Source: Berberis thunbergii (lineage: Eukaryota; Streptophyta; Magnoliopsida; Ranunculales; Berberidaceae). Taken from it: a stretch of DNA of 64,000 nucleotides. The stretch is taken from contig QNQO01006268.1 of NCBI GenBank assembly GCA_003290165.1, positions 1 through 64,000 on the forward strand, read 5' to 3'. Both the position numbers and the translations under genes were made by a program. Positions 23,601 to 38,600 of the stretch are shown in pieces (within the stretch, counting starts at the first letter, position 1; each line of letters opens with the position of its first letter). The notes under the pieces were generated by a model. The model was given only the letters and a program-made list of their open reading frames with translations, was not told where the DNA came from and ran no database searches.

Positions 23601-26600
23601 CAAGCTTTTATGGTAATAAATGCTAGACTAGTCACTCAACAACAGCAGTATTATGCAAGAGGTTTCCATCACCAAGTCAAACAAAAATGGATTTAAGAGA
23701 GAGCAGGGAAATTAAAAGATGAGTGCAGAGTTATATGAAACCTTCTCCTTATCAAAGCAACGTAATAAAAGCTTTACTAATGATTTAAGTGTTTCCATGA
23801 AAACTCCTTTTATTGTTCAACTTAAAATATATTCAGCTGACATTCTCTTTCTAACTTAAACGTAAGAGTTATGTCATGAAATAAAGAACTGTGAACCTAA
23901 TCTCCTAAGATAATTTCTTATAGTAAAAAGCTACACCTGCAACTGTACAAATTGAATGAAGCATTCTCGACGAGGATGTGATCTAGAACAATGAGATAAT
24001 CATCGGCCAGTAACAAAATCAACAATACTAATTGCAAGTAACAACAACTACAAGATCAACAGCAGTATTATTTAAAAGAAAAAACCTACTCTGACGAAAT
24101 TTTTATTTGCAATAGGTTTAGTGACAGGTTGAACGGCATCTGTTGATACACCCCAAGATACATCATGACACATAACGAAATGTAAATCAACAGATGCTCT
24201 TCATCCTGTTATTAAACCTGTTGTGAGAAACCTGGTAGAGTAGAAGCACTCTGACATAACCAAACAAAACTTGAGAGAAAACAAACATAGCTACGGTAAA
24301 AGAGAATTGCCTCTATCAAAAAGATGGGAAAATAAAAAAATAATTTCCAGTAAGTGCCATGAATTACCAACGACTCCTTTGAGTAATAAAGAATCCGAGG
24401 TAAATTCAGTATTCCCGTGGCAAACCAATCAGTAACTGCATCCACTGACAGATCCCCTTGGTACCTAATGACAGGTGATGTGTTACAAAGTTCGACATGC
24501 AACTGAACATCCAACAAGGAAAAAAGACATTCTACAGTTTTCTCAAAGCTGAAACCATGCAAAAACCAAGTTTCTTGAAGATTCAAAGTTAAAAAATCTT
24601 TTAACCTTCAAACCATTTGGAAACTTACCGCGCAAGGCAATCAGAGCTTTTACAACCTGAGGGCAAGGCAACAACTGAAGGGAGACCTGCGCAGTCATTA
24701 GAAGTTGAAGTTAATCTCCAGGGTTTTGAAGTTAAAAGTAAACGTGAGGGAAAAATAGATATTGACTTTTAAAATCACTCTTGGAACATAATAACTTGGA
24801 TCCTTAAGGACAGGAATCATTTGGCATTATATGAGTAACATACACTGAAAGCAGAGCCACCTCAGTATCAAGTAGGTAGAATCTCCGTCATTATATAATA
24901 GTAATTTGACTCTTAAAATCACTGTTGCGCTATGTTGCCTGAGGCGCTAGATGGGGCAAGGCGAGCAGCATAGCCTGGGTGCCCAGCTCACCTAGGCGTG
25001 CCTAGCGCTAAGGGCTATGAACTGAATTGGAGCCCTCGATGATGAACTGGTTCAGCTGAATTCGGAGGAAGGAGTGAGCTGCGTATTCTCTGCCTTGCCG
25101 ATGAACCGATCGAAAGGGAGCCAAGGAAAAAGGAGTTAATCGGGATGATAGAGAAAGGTGGCCGATCAAGAGGAGGGAAGGAGTCGATCAAGAGGTGCTG
25201 CATGTTCTCTGCTGCTGTTTTGTGGGATGGGAGGAATTCGATCGACAGGAGAGATGAGAGGGTACAACGGCCTGCTGAGTGCTAGCTGCGTCTTATCTAC
25301 CACTGCTTTGTTGAAGGATGAAGTTGATCAAGAGGAGAGATGAGAGGGGTTTTAGAGTTATAATATAAGAAAGTCAAATGACTTAAACCTTGACTCAAAA
25401 AAAAAATTCATTTGACCTTGACTTGACTTAAAAAAATAAGAGTTTGTAGTCTCAGGCAGACACCTACGCATAGCGAGCGCCCGAGACCACACAGAAAACC
25501 ACCTCATCTTGCAAAGGCCAGGCGTTACAATTCCCGGAAGCCCGCCTAGGCATCGCCCGATATTACATAGTTGTTGGGTTCAGACCCCTCAGAAAGATCA
25601 TCCTCACTGACAACTTAATGTGGCATTCAAGTGAACATGGGCTTTTTTCTACAAGGCACCATGTAGAGGAGATGATCCTAATCCCAAATTCAGGTCGATG
25701 CCCTGATACAGATATGAGTACAATACGGATGCAGCTAGTAACACGAACACCGAATACCTATAACTCGTATGTATGACATGTGATTATAATAATGTTTTAT
25801 GAGTGTTGTTAACTGGTAGGACAATCTATTGAATAGTAGACATCTTGGTAGCAAATGTTGCATTGAACCATTTCACATGCCTTTATAGCATTTCATGCAT
25901 CATAAGGCACCTTTACATTGTTCTTACCTCTGTGATAAAGATTAAGCTCCTTCAATCTGGATTTTGATAGAACCATCCATCCATATCAACTATAATATCT
26001 TTTGGCATGTAGGGATTGATTTAGATTTCTTAGGAGGTTCTTTCGTAATTATGAAGTTCTTTCTTAATCATGAAAATGTCAGGTAAAGGGGGAAATGTGA
26101 AAGAAAGGGACAAAAACAATGTGGGGAAGTTTTTTTAAAAAAAATTGTTGAACCTATAAAACGACCTAAGAAAGTACACGTTAAATAAATAAATAACTTT
26201 ATGACAAAGTATACAGCTAGTCTAAAAACTAAAATGTGTATACGACTATAGATGCTCAACCAGAGGTTAACAGGTGGTACGTGAGTAGTGGTACGTGAGT
26301 AATGAGAACATACAATGTTGCCTGTGTGACATCATGTTTCTTTGAATCCTTACTGGAAAATTGCACTAAACAAAATCATCATAGATCTACATCTATTGGA
26401 AAAGTCCCATGCAAGAATAGGACTGATGCTATTTGTTGAATTAGGAAAGAAGAAACATTAGAATATTGAACGACATGTTCTAAGCTCATAGCACATATTT
26501 CAGTATGAAATACTAGGAAAGTGCAACATGCATGTTCAATTGCAGACTCCCGCTACTCTAGCAATCACTCATCAAAGTACAACCAAGTAACTGTGTGAGA

Positions 26601-29600
26601 GGAATGAACAGAAACGCTACCATTTCTGAAGAAAGGTTTTCCAATGGAATTCCTCTCAGCTAGGTACACTGCAAGCTGAACATCACCAAGTTCCACCATA
26701 GCAGTCCTACCAACTCCATCCAACAAACTTTCTGGACCAGATTGGGAAAAAGAAATCCAAATCAATAATCACACAGAACCAGTGCATAACCTTTGATAAC
26801 AGAAAGAAATCAAAAGCAACACTGCATAACATAGAAGTCCTTCAGAAAATTTATAATCTATTGATATGGTAACAGAAACCTGATAAAACATGAATTCATA
26901 AATAAATTTTATTCTGAAGACTGTGTATGAAGATCAATTATTTACATACAACATCCCATTATTGGAAGAATAAGGCAAAAAAAGGAGAAGGAAACAGAAC
27001 CGTTGCCAGACCATGCAGTCAGTCATACCCACATATTAATGAGTATGCAAAATGTGAAAGACACCGACGAGCATTTCCTTTTATAACAATTGCTCTCTAA
27101 CTCTCACAAGAATAACCATTATAGACCCAATCAGAAGGCATAGTTTGGGTAAAAGGTAGCTATAGCTGTTAGCAGTCAGCACCACATTCAACAGGTTTGG
27201 GGTACTACAGTACATTCATGTTTCCTAATTGCTAAGCATCAAGCTCCCTCATACTTGTATCATACAATTCCACAAGGTGCCTAGGATTCCACCTACATCC
27301 CATGGGATCATACTTATCTTTAATAACTTCGTTCCATAATCCCTCCGTCTGTACCATAGTCCATAGCACCACAACCATTTACACAACAAACCTTTATCAT
27401 AATCTGGAACAGTCAAATGCCAAAACCACTCACTTCCTTACACACCAAATCCCATTTTAAAGCATGGAAAACCTTTTTCTTCACCACCATGCCACAGAAA
27501 GTCCCAAATCAGTCTTTCAATTCTTCGAGACACTGAATTCAACATATTGAATAGCCGAATGGAAATATATATAATGAATAGGCATTTTGCTCAAAGCACT
27601 TCTAATGAGCATCATTCTCCCTCTTCGAGACACTGAATTCGACATATTGAATAGCCGAATGGAAATATATATAATGAATAGGCATTTTGCTCAAAGCACT
27701 TCTAATGAGCATCATTCTCCCTCCCTCCGAAAGCAGTTTTTCCACATAGTTATCCATAAGCTTTATCACCAGATCAAAAAATGTAATGGTTGTTCCAGCT
27801 TTTACCTCCATCCCCACCATATGCTATTGACTCCATCCCAGTATCCGTCTCCTACCTGACAACCCAAAATCCCAGCATCCATCATGCTATTAACTCCGTC
27901 CCCACCACTATACACACACTTTTCGCAAAGCTGATCTTTAAGACCTGAACAAGTCTGGATTATCAGAAGCAAGTGTCTCAATCTTTCACCTGCACTGACC
28001 ATCATGCATGAAAAAAGTGTGTTGTCCGCAAGCTGAAGGTGCCCAATCCTCCAATTCATGATTGACCAGGAACCTTTTCAACAGCCCTAACTCTAGCTTT
28101 ACTGAGAAGGCTTCCACTACAATACTGAACAGAAATGGAACAATGGCTCATTGTAACAGATCCCTCGAGATCTTGGAGAACCATATGTGAACCCCATCAG
28201 CCCCACCAACAAGAATGGAAAAATGAACCGTAGGCTTACAAGTTCTGACCATACTCATCTACCTATCTCCAAGTCCCATTTTTCTCATAGACCACGAAAC
28301 ATAATCCTAATTCACACAGTTGTATGCCTTCACAAAATCAATTTTACATAAGAGCCCCAAGGTACCATATCTTCACCTCGGGTCCACCAACTCATCAGTT
28401 GGCATCATCCATCAAGGATTTGTACAAGGACGGTACATGCTTGCATCATTTTCAAGAAATATATGTACCATATCGATGAGGCTTAGATACGATACATATC
28501 GTGTATTGTATCATATTTGTCAAGATATTGATAACTATGGCCCTAACAACATTTGAATCTCCTTGCCATAACTTTGGCGACGATCTTGTACATACCTCCA
28601 ATTAAATTGATGAGTCTAAACCACAAATAGAACCTATTCCTTCCTTCTTAAGGATCAAGTTATGAACAAGGTATTCAATCTATAGACTAGAATATGAGTT
28701 TTTGCATTTCCACCACCACCTCAGTTAAGTCCCCACATTACTTAAAGAAACACAATGGAATATAATAAGTTCAGCCTTTCCTTACCCTCAGGTCCCTACC
28801 CTATTAGAAATAGTGTCAAACTCCAAACCTACTAGCTATGGTCTCTAATCACTGGGTAAGCTCAAAGAAGATAATATGATTGTGAATAAATTGCCAATCA
28901 TTTACTAGAACCCCCTATGTCATCATCCCAGAGAAAATCAAATATTTTTCCCAAAGGCAAGGAAGTACTTGGTGTTACTATCACCTCCCAATAACCACGT
29001 AACTCTTAATTTCCATCTATATTTTCCCTCCCTCGTAATTTTTTCAACTCCAGCCTCATAATGCTCTAATGCACCTACTACCCTCACTCAAAATGGCGAG
29101 AAAAAGAAAGGGGAGTGTGTGTGTGTGTGTGTGTGTGGGGGGGGGGGGGGTGGAGTGGTTTCAATGCTTACGATATTGGGGAATATGAATTGGAAGAGGC
29201 ATCACAGTTCTAACTAAACAAGCAAAGACATCCGCGGTGGGTAACTAATTGTAGATATCGTTACTTTGTGGAAACAAAATGCAACGATGCCATAAAAGAG
29301 TCCAGTGTAAAATTTCAGCGTCAATTGGAAATCTCATGCAGGGGTGGACGATTCATGGGCTCACCCAAGCTGTAGCTGGATAGAGTTTTAGAGAAATATA
29401 TAGAGACCGCGCTCAGAGAGAAACTTCAATGGGTGGGGGTGCGTTTTCGAGAAAATATAAAGACCGCTGAGAGAGAGAGACTGTGTTCCCAATATTGAGG
29501 TATGTAAGCCATAAGGGAAGTCAACATTTCTTAAACTTATCGCAATCTAGAAAAAGATATTCAACAATTTGACATCCATAATATGGAAGTTTGTAGTGTC

Positions 29601-32600
29601 CTCAATTTAATCCATGGTGTAAAGTTTATTCAAGAGACGACTCATATAAACTTAAGGAAGCAAGTAATTAAATTTGCTTATTGTTATTATTGTAGTTATA
29701 GGTTTGCGTTGTGGTTTGGTTTCATGCTTTTGATTTCAATTCATTATCATTTCATCAAAGAGATTCTCCTTGCTCTGAAACAAAGGCTGCGTTCCCTATA
29801 GAGAGGGATTAGGAAGAAGCAAGAACAAAACCATTACACTTGAAGTGAGTTTATTTCATCAACAGGCTTCCTCCTTTCAGTTTAAGGTACTCTGTATTTT
29901 CTTCATTTAGTTTTTTTTTTTTTGTTTCATCTTCTTAACTTTGGAAACCTTCATCCATGTGCATTGACGATAAGTTAAAAATTCAAATATGTTGAAGAGG
30001 ATGAGCACATGCAAACCACTCATTTGAAAGCTAGTACACATTAATATGCGAATCATAAGAAGATGATTCTGAGCATCTAACACTTATATGTTTATTCATG
30101 AATAATTAAGCCACGAGTCACCTACAATACTTGGTCACCTGAAAAACTTAATAGTTCAGAAGATTTTATTCACAAGCCAATCAAAGAAACCGAATAACTG
30201 AAACTACAACTAAAATAAAGGCTAACCCAATGAGAACTAATTCCAGAATCAAACAACCTGATAGAAAATGGAATGCATACCAATTCTTTTCCAGTTATTA
30301 AAGAAATTGGCACATTTTTTGCTCCCTGAAGAGTAAACCTGAGAACGAGTTAGAAAACATTTCATCACTAACAAAAAGACAGATATGAACATCAGTGATA
30401 AGAACTTCTATGTGGTAAAGAACAGGTAAAAACCCATTCCTTCATTAGTTTTGTCACTTTTTGTTTTCCATTATTTTTGTTACACTAAACAGTAGAGGAA
30501 TTTTATTAGGTGTTAGATCATATTCAGATCTTGCAATTCTCTAAATCAATTTGAGGATAAAATGAGTATATACAATTCTCTAAATCAACCTACTTATTCA
30601 GATTAAAAGCAATTTGATAGTAATTTAACACGTTATTTTGTAAGTCAAACAATTAAGAGAATAAAATGAGTATATACAATTAAGGTGAAAGCAGGCCATA
30701 AACCTGACTCGTACAAAAAAGTGTGATGCTTTAGCACATCTAATGTGTGATCTACACCTCTGGAATGGTGCAATGAGCCTCGCGTTGAGGCATAACCCCC
30801 ACCCTTTAAAACCAAGGTTTTTAATAGTGGAGGTGTGACAGGAGGCAATCTAATGGCCCCTGACTTGAAACACAAGACTTAATGGATGAGGCGTAAGCCT
30901 TTTACATATAAATATGTAGTATTTTCAGGTTGGATCCGATGACAACTAGTTTGCTGACAACTACAATTATCACTCCGAGTTTTGGATCACGTAACAGATT
31001 CAAGGGGGTGAGATTTAGTAGGTACAAACTCATTAACAAGATAATGCGCACAAAAAAATCAACTTCTTTTGATGATGATTGACTTATTTTACCATTATTT
31101 TTTCAAAACACGTAATGGAGTTAGAATCATTCGAATAACTTAATTTTGTGTGTGCATGATTTCGTTGATGAGGAGTTTACATCTACCAAAACCCAACCTT
31201 AATTCACCCGTTAAGTGCCTTGAAACTCAAGTTGTAACCATAATTTTCACTAGCAAGGTAGTCAAGCGTTGAAGCGAGGAGAGGACTCCACTTACCACTT
31301 TAAGAGAAAAACAAGAGGCGAAGCCAAAGCTTTACTAACGTATTGCGCCGGAAAAAAATATAAGTAAAGACATCTACATAATGCATTTTTCTTATATCTA
31401 AGCTAAATAGAAAATTTATGTTATAACGTTATACTAGTCATAACTAGGCATGTAATTCCATATCAATATATAATCATATAAAACAAAATAAAAACAAAAC
31501 AAAAAATTGCCCTATATTAATGATTGTAATTTCATCTATAACCATTATAAAGAATTAAAATAAGAAATAAGAAATTATACAGTTATTTTTATATAACAAG
31601 GCAAAGGAAAGATACGCCTAAAAATGCCATTTGAAATGTGAAACGAATAACCAGTTCATGTCGATCCTATTCTTTTGGTTATTATTTAATTTTTGCATCT
31701 CAGTATTACGAACCAAGTTAGTTGTTAGACCCCAAACTTGTCCAACATTTACTTTAGACCACAATTTTAACTCACGATGAATAAAAACTCTGTTGTGTGA
31801 AAAGACCCCAGTACCCTTTCCCTATTTCTAAAAAAAAATTAAATTGTCCCATAGACCCCCATCGCCTTGAGATATCAAACAATGTCTTGACACAAATCTC
31901 AAGGATGGACAAACAACCAAGATTTAATTTTTTTAAAAATGTAAATCGAGGTATAAAAAATTGTTTCTTCCCCAAAACTCTATATTTTACTACTACTTTG
32001 AGTCCTCAGGAGTCCTCCTTTGTTTGGAAGTGAAGTTCTAATGGAAGAAATTGTTTGTACATGGGGTCAATCTTGGCTCCTATGCCTATTCGGTTTGCTT
32101 TGTTTTTTCTTCACTTGGCAGCCATCCCTACCAATGAGCTGGTACCAATCAAGGTTTTTGCTTAAAGACATGGTTTCAATAAAAAGCCCTAATTTTCCAA
32201 CAATTAGAACATTTTGTAAACAAAAGCTCGAATTCAACTTCAGACATGTTCACACTTCACAGATGTTGCTTGTAGATAGATAGAACACGAGTTGAGTTGA
32301 GTTGAGGCGATTGAAGGAAGTGAGAAGAGTATGAAGATATTGGGGAAGGGGTAGAGGATTTGAAAATCAATTATGAAGTCTTTTTGTTTCTGAAAGAGAT
32401 GCAAATTTACCATTTGTCTATGTCTCTCATTCAATCCTTTTTCACTCTCCACTAAGTTGGCACCAAAATCAGTCAAAATCTAACTCTATATCCCTCTATC
32501 TTCCTCTATAAATCTGCCCTTACTTTGCTTTCAACCTCTCTCTGTATCACTTACGCGCAGCAGTGCTTTGTGATGGAGATACCTCCAATACCAGCGCCAC

Positions 32601-35600
32601 CACTGGCCGTTCTAACTTGAGACAAGTTGAAAAAAACTCGCAGCCTACAAGGAAGTCGAGCTTGTTCAATCCGGTATGGTTTTAGGGTTCAAAACCGGTT
32701 CAACCGCTGCATTTGCAAGGCAATGATGGAGGTGGGGATTTGAAGAAGAAGAATAACAAGGGGCAGGGTGGAGAGAGAAATTTGTGAGGGGGTTGGGGCG
32801 ATTTGAAGAAGAAGACCATGGAGTGAGGTAGAAGTTCCTGGCAAGTGAACAAAAGGTTGGGGGGAAGGTTGGGGTTCTAGCAGGTGACGCATATGGTGAG
32901 GGGGGTTGTCCATTGGGGAATTTTGTTCAATGAGATTTGAGTAAGGGAGTTTTAGGAATTTGGTTTTGGGAAAGAATGCAATTTTGTTTCTCTTTACTTT
33001 TTAAATAAACTTCTTTATTCTTTGATCTCTGCATTTTAAATAGATTAAATCTTGATCATTTGCTAGTCCTCGAGATGTGTATCAAAGTTTTGTAATGATA
33101 TCTCGAAGAGGTTTGAGAGGTCTGAATAATTAGTATTGTCATGAGGGCCAACTTCAAAATTCTCTTTAGAAATACGAGAAGGGTAGTGAGCTTTTCTCAC
33201 AAGATCTCAAAGTTGTTGTTCATCAAGAATTAAGATTGAGATATAAAGTAAACATTAGCGAAGTTCGGGTTTAAAAGTTAATATGGTCATAATACTAGGG
33301 GAGAAAAGCTAAATAAGCACGTTTAATTTTATTGTTGTTATTTTGAATTGTTTCGTTTATTTCAGTTATGATTTTGTTTATTTTGACTTGTTCTCAATAA
33401 TCATACCTGGAGTAACAATGCTTCAGAGCTCCCTAGGGTATAACGAAATTCTTCAGTAGTGAGCACATTGGATGCTTCGACAGCAATATCTGATATTGAT
33501 GCATGATTAATCATGGACCACTCAACATTTATTTATAGAAGATTTGAAAAAACATAAACTGAAACAAAAATATTGACCAACCAGAAGAAGCATTCAGTAA
33601 TGGCAGATGAACACTAGAGAAACCTTTCCCAGCATATTGTGCTACGACACTTTCCATGATATGCTACAGTATGAAATCAACACTTGGGTCAAACATGAAA
33701 AACCAAAAAGAAAGTATAGGTTCTACAACAACGTAAAATACTAACCAATTGCTCATCAATGCCAAATCTATCATAGTCTCTCTTCCATAAAGGATTTGTC
33801 AATAGCTCAAAAGCATAGCGGACCTGCAACAGTTTCCAGAATAAATTCACAAAAATGATGAAAAAGAAAATGTTATGATATATATTATTAAATTGGTGAT
33901 TAATCGGCAATTAGTCCTCGGTTACTCTTTCTCGATAGTATAGCGTTACGATTTTTGAATTAATCGTTTGAATAATTCTTTGGCCGAGTAATCAACGATT
34001 TCTACCAATTAATGACAATTAATTGCCTCCAAAACTCACCGATTAATCGGTCCTTAGCAATGTGTTATAAACAAATCTTTTGAAATTTTTTTGCCTCAAC
34101 TTCATCAAATACCTACCCATAAGGTAATACCACGAGTGTGTGAAGAAGCTAGAGCGAAAAAAAGATGATAATATACATATACATATGCATATGCATACAC
34201 ATACACATGCACATACACATACACATATATATGTATGTATATACGTATGTTACATATATATATAAAAAGAAAAGAAAAGAACGACCTGATGAATAACAAG
34301 CAAAACTAAAGAATATGAAGTTGCACCTTTATTAGACATTGAATTCTTGATTATTTTATAATTTGCCTTAACTTGTACAAAATATGTTTATTACACGTTA
34401 ATATTTTAATTTTTTGACGTAAACATATTACTTAGAAGGATAAAGAAATATGTTTAATATGGACCGATTATTTTTATTAATCCCGATTAATCTCATATCG
34501 CTCCTTAGCGGATTAGGATCCGATTAACGATTTAACTACATAGGTTGTGAGAGCAACATTCAAGCAATAATTGTTATCTTTAAATGCAAAGATTGAATCA
34601 CTCGTAAGGATGCAACGTTTACTTAACACCCTAGTAAAACTCATGTCCACAATCTTTCATTTCAAAATGTTAACATGAATATTTACAGAGATTGATTACT
34701 GAGTACAGAAACAAACAGACAGCACCGAGTACAATATGTACATACCTTTATGAAGTCATCTGTAGGGGGGACTTCCATGCCTGAGTTCCTAAACATTTCA
34801 CATATTGCCATCAAAAAATAATCAAGTCAATAGCAAAATGGTTTATATATTGTGAAACAAATGATAATTGAAGTTAAAAAGTGGCAACAATGAAGAAACT
34901 AAAGAAAAATAGTAAAAACTTCTTTAACAATGTCAGTCTGGTTTCAAAGTTTCAAATAAGATATTGGGTCGATAACGTATTGGACACTCCAACGGACGCT
35001 CCATACTCGAAACATCAAACTTTTTCACATCTCTCGAAGGAATCATTTCCCTATATAGTATGACAATTAGTAGTACATAGCATATAATGACCTACAATTT
35101 TTTTCAAAATTAATTAAAAAAGCTTTATAGCTATAATATAAAGGTTTGATAATTGACTTGTCCAACACCTCGTATTCTAATATAAACTATTAATGTTTAA
35201 TGTAAATACAACTACCGCAACCCAATTAAATAATAAACCTCCTTAAAGCGATTGTGAGGACCCCAAGTGTGGACTCACTTCTTCTTGATCGATCCATTTA
35301 TCAGGTAATGCTTGTATTTTCTTCTTCTACCTCTTCCTCCCTTCTTATCAACTAAACTTTGTTTGAGTTTATATCCTTAAGTCTCCTCCTTTGTTAGCTC
35401 GATGATGATAAAGATGAGAATGGTGAGGGATGATATTCAAGTATAAATCATAGTTAATAGGTTTTGAGTTTATTAGTTTACTAGATTTGACTTTTCATGT
35501 GACTAATCAATGTGGGGAAGAAGTAGAACGGAGTTGCTTTTAGAAAGTTGGGTCACCAGTGGGGAGAAGGCTATGCACATGGCAGAACAATTTAAAACTA

Positions 35601-38600
35601 CATTGGGTAGGATTGCCGGTTGCTCGCAAGCGCTAGATGTCGTTGGTTAAATTATGTGTTTGAAGCTTCTTACTTGGAATTGTAGGGGTCTTGGTAGCCT
35701 GGAAAAGTGGAGGTTGTAGGAAATTAATCCGGGACTATAAACCAAATCTCTTGTTCATTCAAGAGTTTAAATTAGAAAATTGCTCCAGGGAAGAGATTCA
35801 CAGTTTGTGGGGCTCTAGTTCTTCCGATTGGGCTAAGGTAGAGTCGAATGTTGCCTCCGAAGGGTTATTGGCAATTTGGGATTCTGACAACAAGTGGAGA
35901 TTTTGAAGGGCTTTTATTCCTTCTCTATTGGATTTAAATTAGTGTCTGGTTTTCTTGGGTGGCTACCAACATATATAATCCTTGTGATCTCACTCTTAGA
36001 TATGATTTCTGTAATGAATTATATGATATTGCAGGATGTCTGGAGCCCCCATGGATCCTAGCTGGCGGCTTCAATGTTGTTCGCCTTATGGAAGAAAAAG
36101 AAAGGGTGTTGTATCCGCAATTTGAGCATGAGAAAATTCAATGCAGTAATCAATGATTTAAACTTGGTAGACTTTAGTTTAAAAGGGGGAAATTTTACGG
36201 GGTCTGATGGCAGAGATTGCTCACTCTTGAGTAGGTTGGACAGATTTTTAGCTTCAGTAGAATGGTTAGACAAATATGGGGACAAAGTAGAATGGATCAA
36301 AGGAACAGCCGGATCAGATTATCAGATGTGCTCTTGTCAAATTCTTCTTTATCTGTTGCTAGTCATCAGTTTTGTTTTGATAATGTGTGGTTTGATAATG
36401 CAGAATTATTAGGCGACATCAAAGCATGGTGGGCAGAGATATATGTAGTTGGTCAGGCTGGGTACTCTCTTAGGTTTAAGTTGAAAAGTGTCTCAAATCC
36501 AAGCTTAAGGATTGGAAGACAAATGTTGGGGTAAGTCCAATGTTCGTATTCAGGATATTTCTAATGAGATTGTGGTTTTGGATGCAGAAGAGGAATTGAG
36601 AAATCTTTTAAGGGATGAGAGGCTCCGTATAACTTCACAAAATTTGGGATTCATTGTTTGAAAAGAGAATAAAATTTCTAGATGACTAAATCAAGGATTG
36701 ATTGGCATTGCAAAATGGACCAGGGGACCAAATACTGCCACAATTTGGCTAATACACACAGGTTGTTCAACTCCATAAGAGCTTTGGCGGTGGGAGATGA
36801 CTTAGTGATCGGTGAAGAAGAAATCAGTTATTTGATCACGTCTCATTTTCAACACCTCTTTCTTCAATTTGAGGCATGGCGTTCAGCCCTCTCACGGGTT
36901 CCCTTTAAATCCATCCCACCCGAGTCTGCTCCAATATGATTAAAAACATCATAGAAGCGGAGATTCGTTTGGCTTTATTGGATCTCAAAAAAGATTCATC
37001 GCCAGGTCTAGATGGGTTCACCATGGAGTTGTATAATAAATCATGCGAGGTGATCAAGGAGGATTTCCTCAAGGTAGTCAGAGATTTCAATGAGGTCTAT
37101 TAGATTGGAGAGTGAATTCAACGATAATTTCCCTCATTCTCAAATGCTTTGGTATGAGATTAGGTAACGACGTTTGTCTTATTAGTTTGCTTAATGGTGA
37201 TTACAAAATTATCTCCAAAGTTCTGGCTACTAGACTAAAAGTGTGTTGCAGTTAGTGATCTCAATGTCGCATTTTCAGTGCACGGTGGTGAGTGGGCGAC
37301 AAATTATTGATAGTCCACTAATTGCAAATGAGTTTATCGACTCTAGAAAGAAACAAGACTCTCCTAGATTAGTCATCAAATTGGATTTTCGCCAAGAGTT
37401 TCGACAATGTGTCGTGACAGTACCTTGATTCGATCATGCAACGGATAGGTTTTCACCCAAGTGGATTGAATGGTTGAATACTTGTAGTTCAACCGCCAAT
37501 TTTTCAATAAGATTAATGAGTCTTTGAAAGGCTTCTTCAAATTTCTAAAGGTTTACAGCAAGGTGACCAATGTCGCCGCTTCTTTTCACTATTGCTTCGG
37601 AGGGGCTTGCTCAGATGTTGTTACAAGCCCAGACTGAGGGCTTAATTAATGGCTTCCATGCATCAGACAACGGCATCACATCCCGATCCTTCAATATTCC
37701 GACAACACAATCCTTTTCTGTGATGCTTGCGAAGAACAAGTTACTGCAATCAAAATAATCCTTCTACCGTTTGAAGTTGTTTTTGGGCTGAAAATAAACT
37801 TCAAGAGATCAGTGATTTACCTATCAGCGATGCTCCCAATCTCAACTTTTGGCCCCTTCTGCAAGCATTTCCATATCTTATCAAATGAGTGGGTCACGTC
37901 TCGTTTCCTGAAAATGGAAAGTGCTGCCCAAAATGGGTCGTTTAACAGTGATTAAATATACTCTTGCAAGTATGCCAGTCTACACACTTTCTCTTAACAA
38001 AGTATCGAACAAAGTATTGGCTTCCATTGCCTCCAAGATGGATCAAATCATGCATAATTTCTTGTGGGGTTCTTCTCACTCTTCGCGCAAGATGCACTTG
38101 ATAAGTTGGGAGAAGATTAATTTCCCCAAAGCACAACGTGGGTTGGGTATTCGTCCAGTGAATTTTTTATGTGGCTCTTCTCTCAAAATGGTTGTGGCGG
38201 TTTTCAAATGAAAATGAATATCTTTGAAAATTGGTGATCATGGGAAAATATGATTGCAATAGATGAGAGTGGGATTCAAAAGCCAAGTATTCCTTGTTTG
38301 GATGCTCAATGTGGAAATCCATTACTTCATGTGCTGCAGATTTCTACCCTAACACACGTCTATACAATGTGGGGATGGGAGATCGTTATTTTAGCATTAT
38401 ATTTGGTGCAACAACCTACTCCTTAAGGAGTGTTTTCCCACGTTGTATGATCTTTGTTTGAAGAAAGATGGTATGGTTAGTGACTTTTGGTCTTCAGACT
38501 CTTCACCTCCGTTTTGGACTTTTTACTTCGGACACAATTTAATGAATTTGGAACTCTCGGAAGCTGCTGCATTTCTCTCTATTGGAACCAAAATCAATTT

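Noticed and set aside
30281..30338. Alternative acceptor at ttcag|GGAGCA inside exon 7
   Set aside because: It would change the reading frame. The upstream acceptor ctcag|GTTTAC keeps phase with exons 6 and 8 and gives the thioredoxin-like reading.
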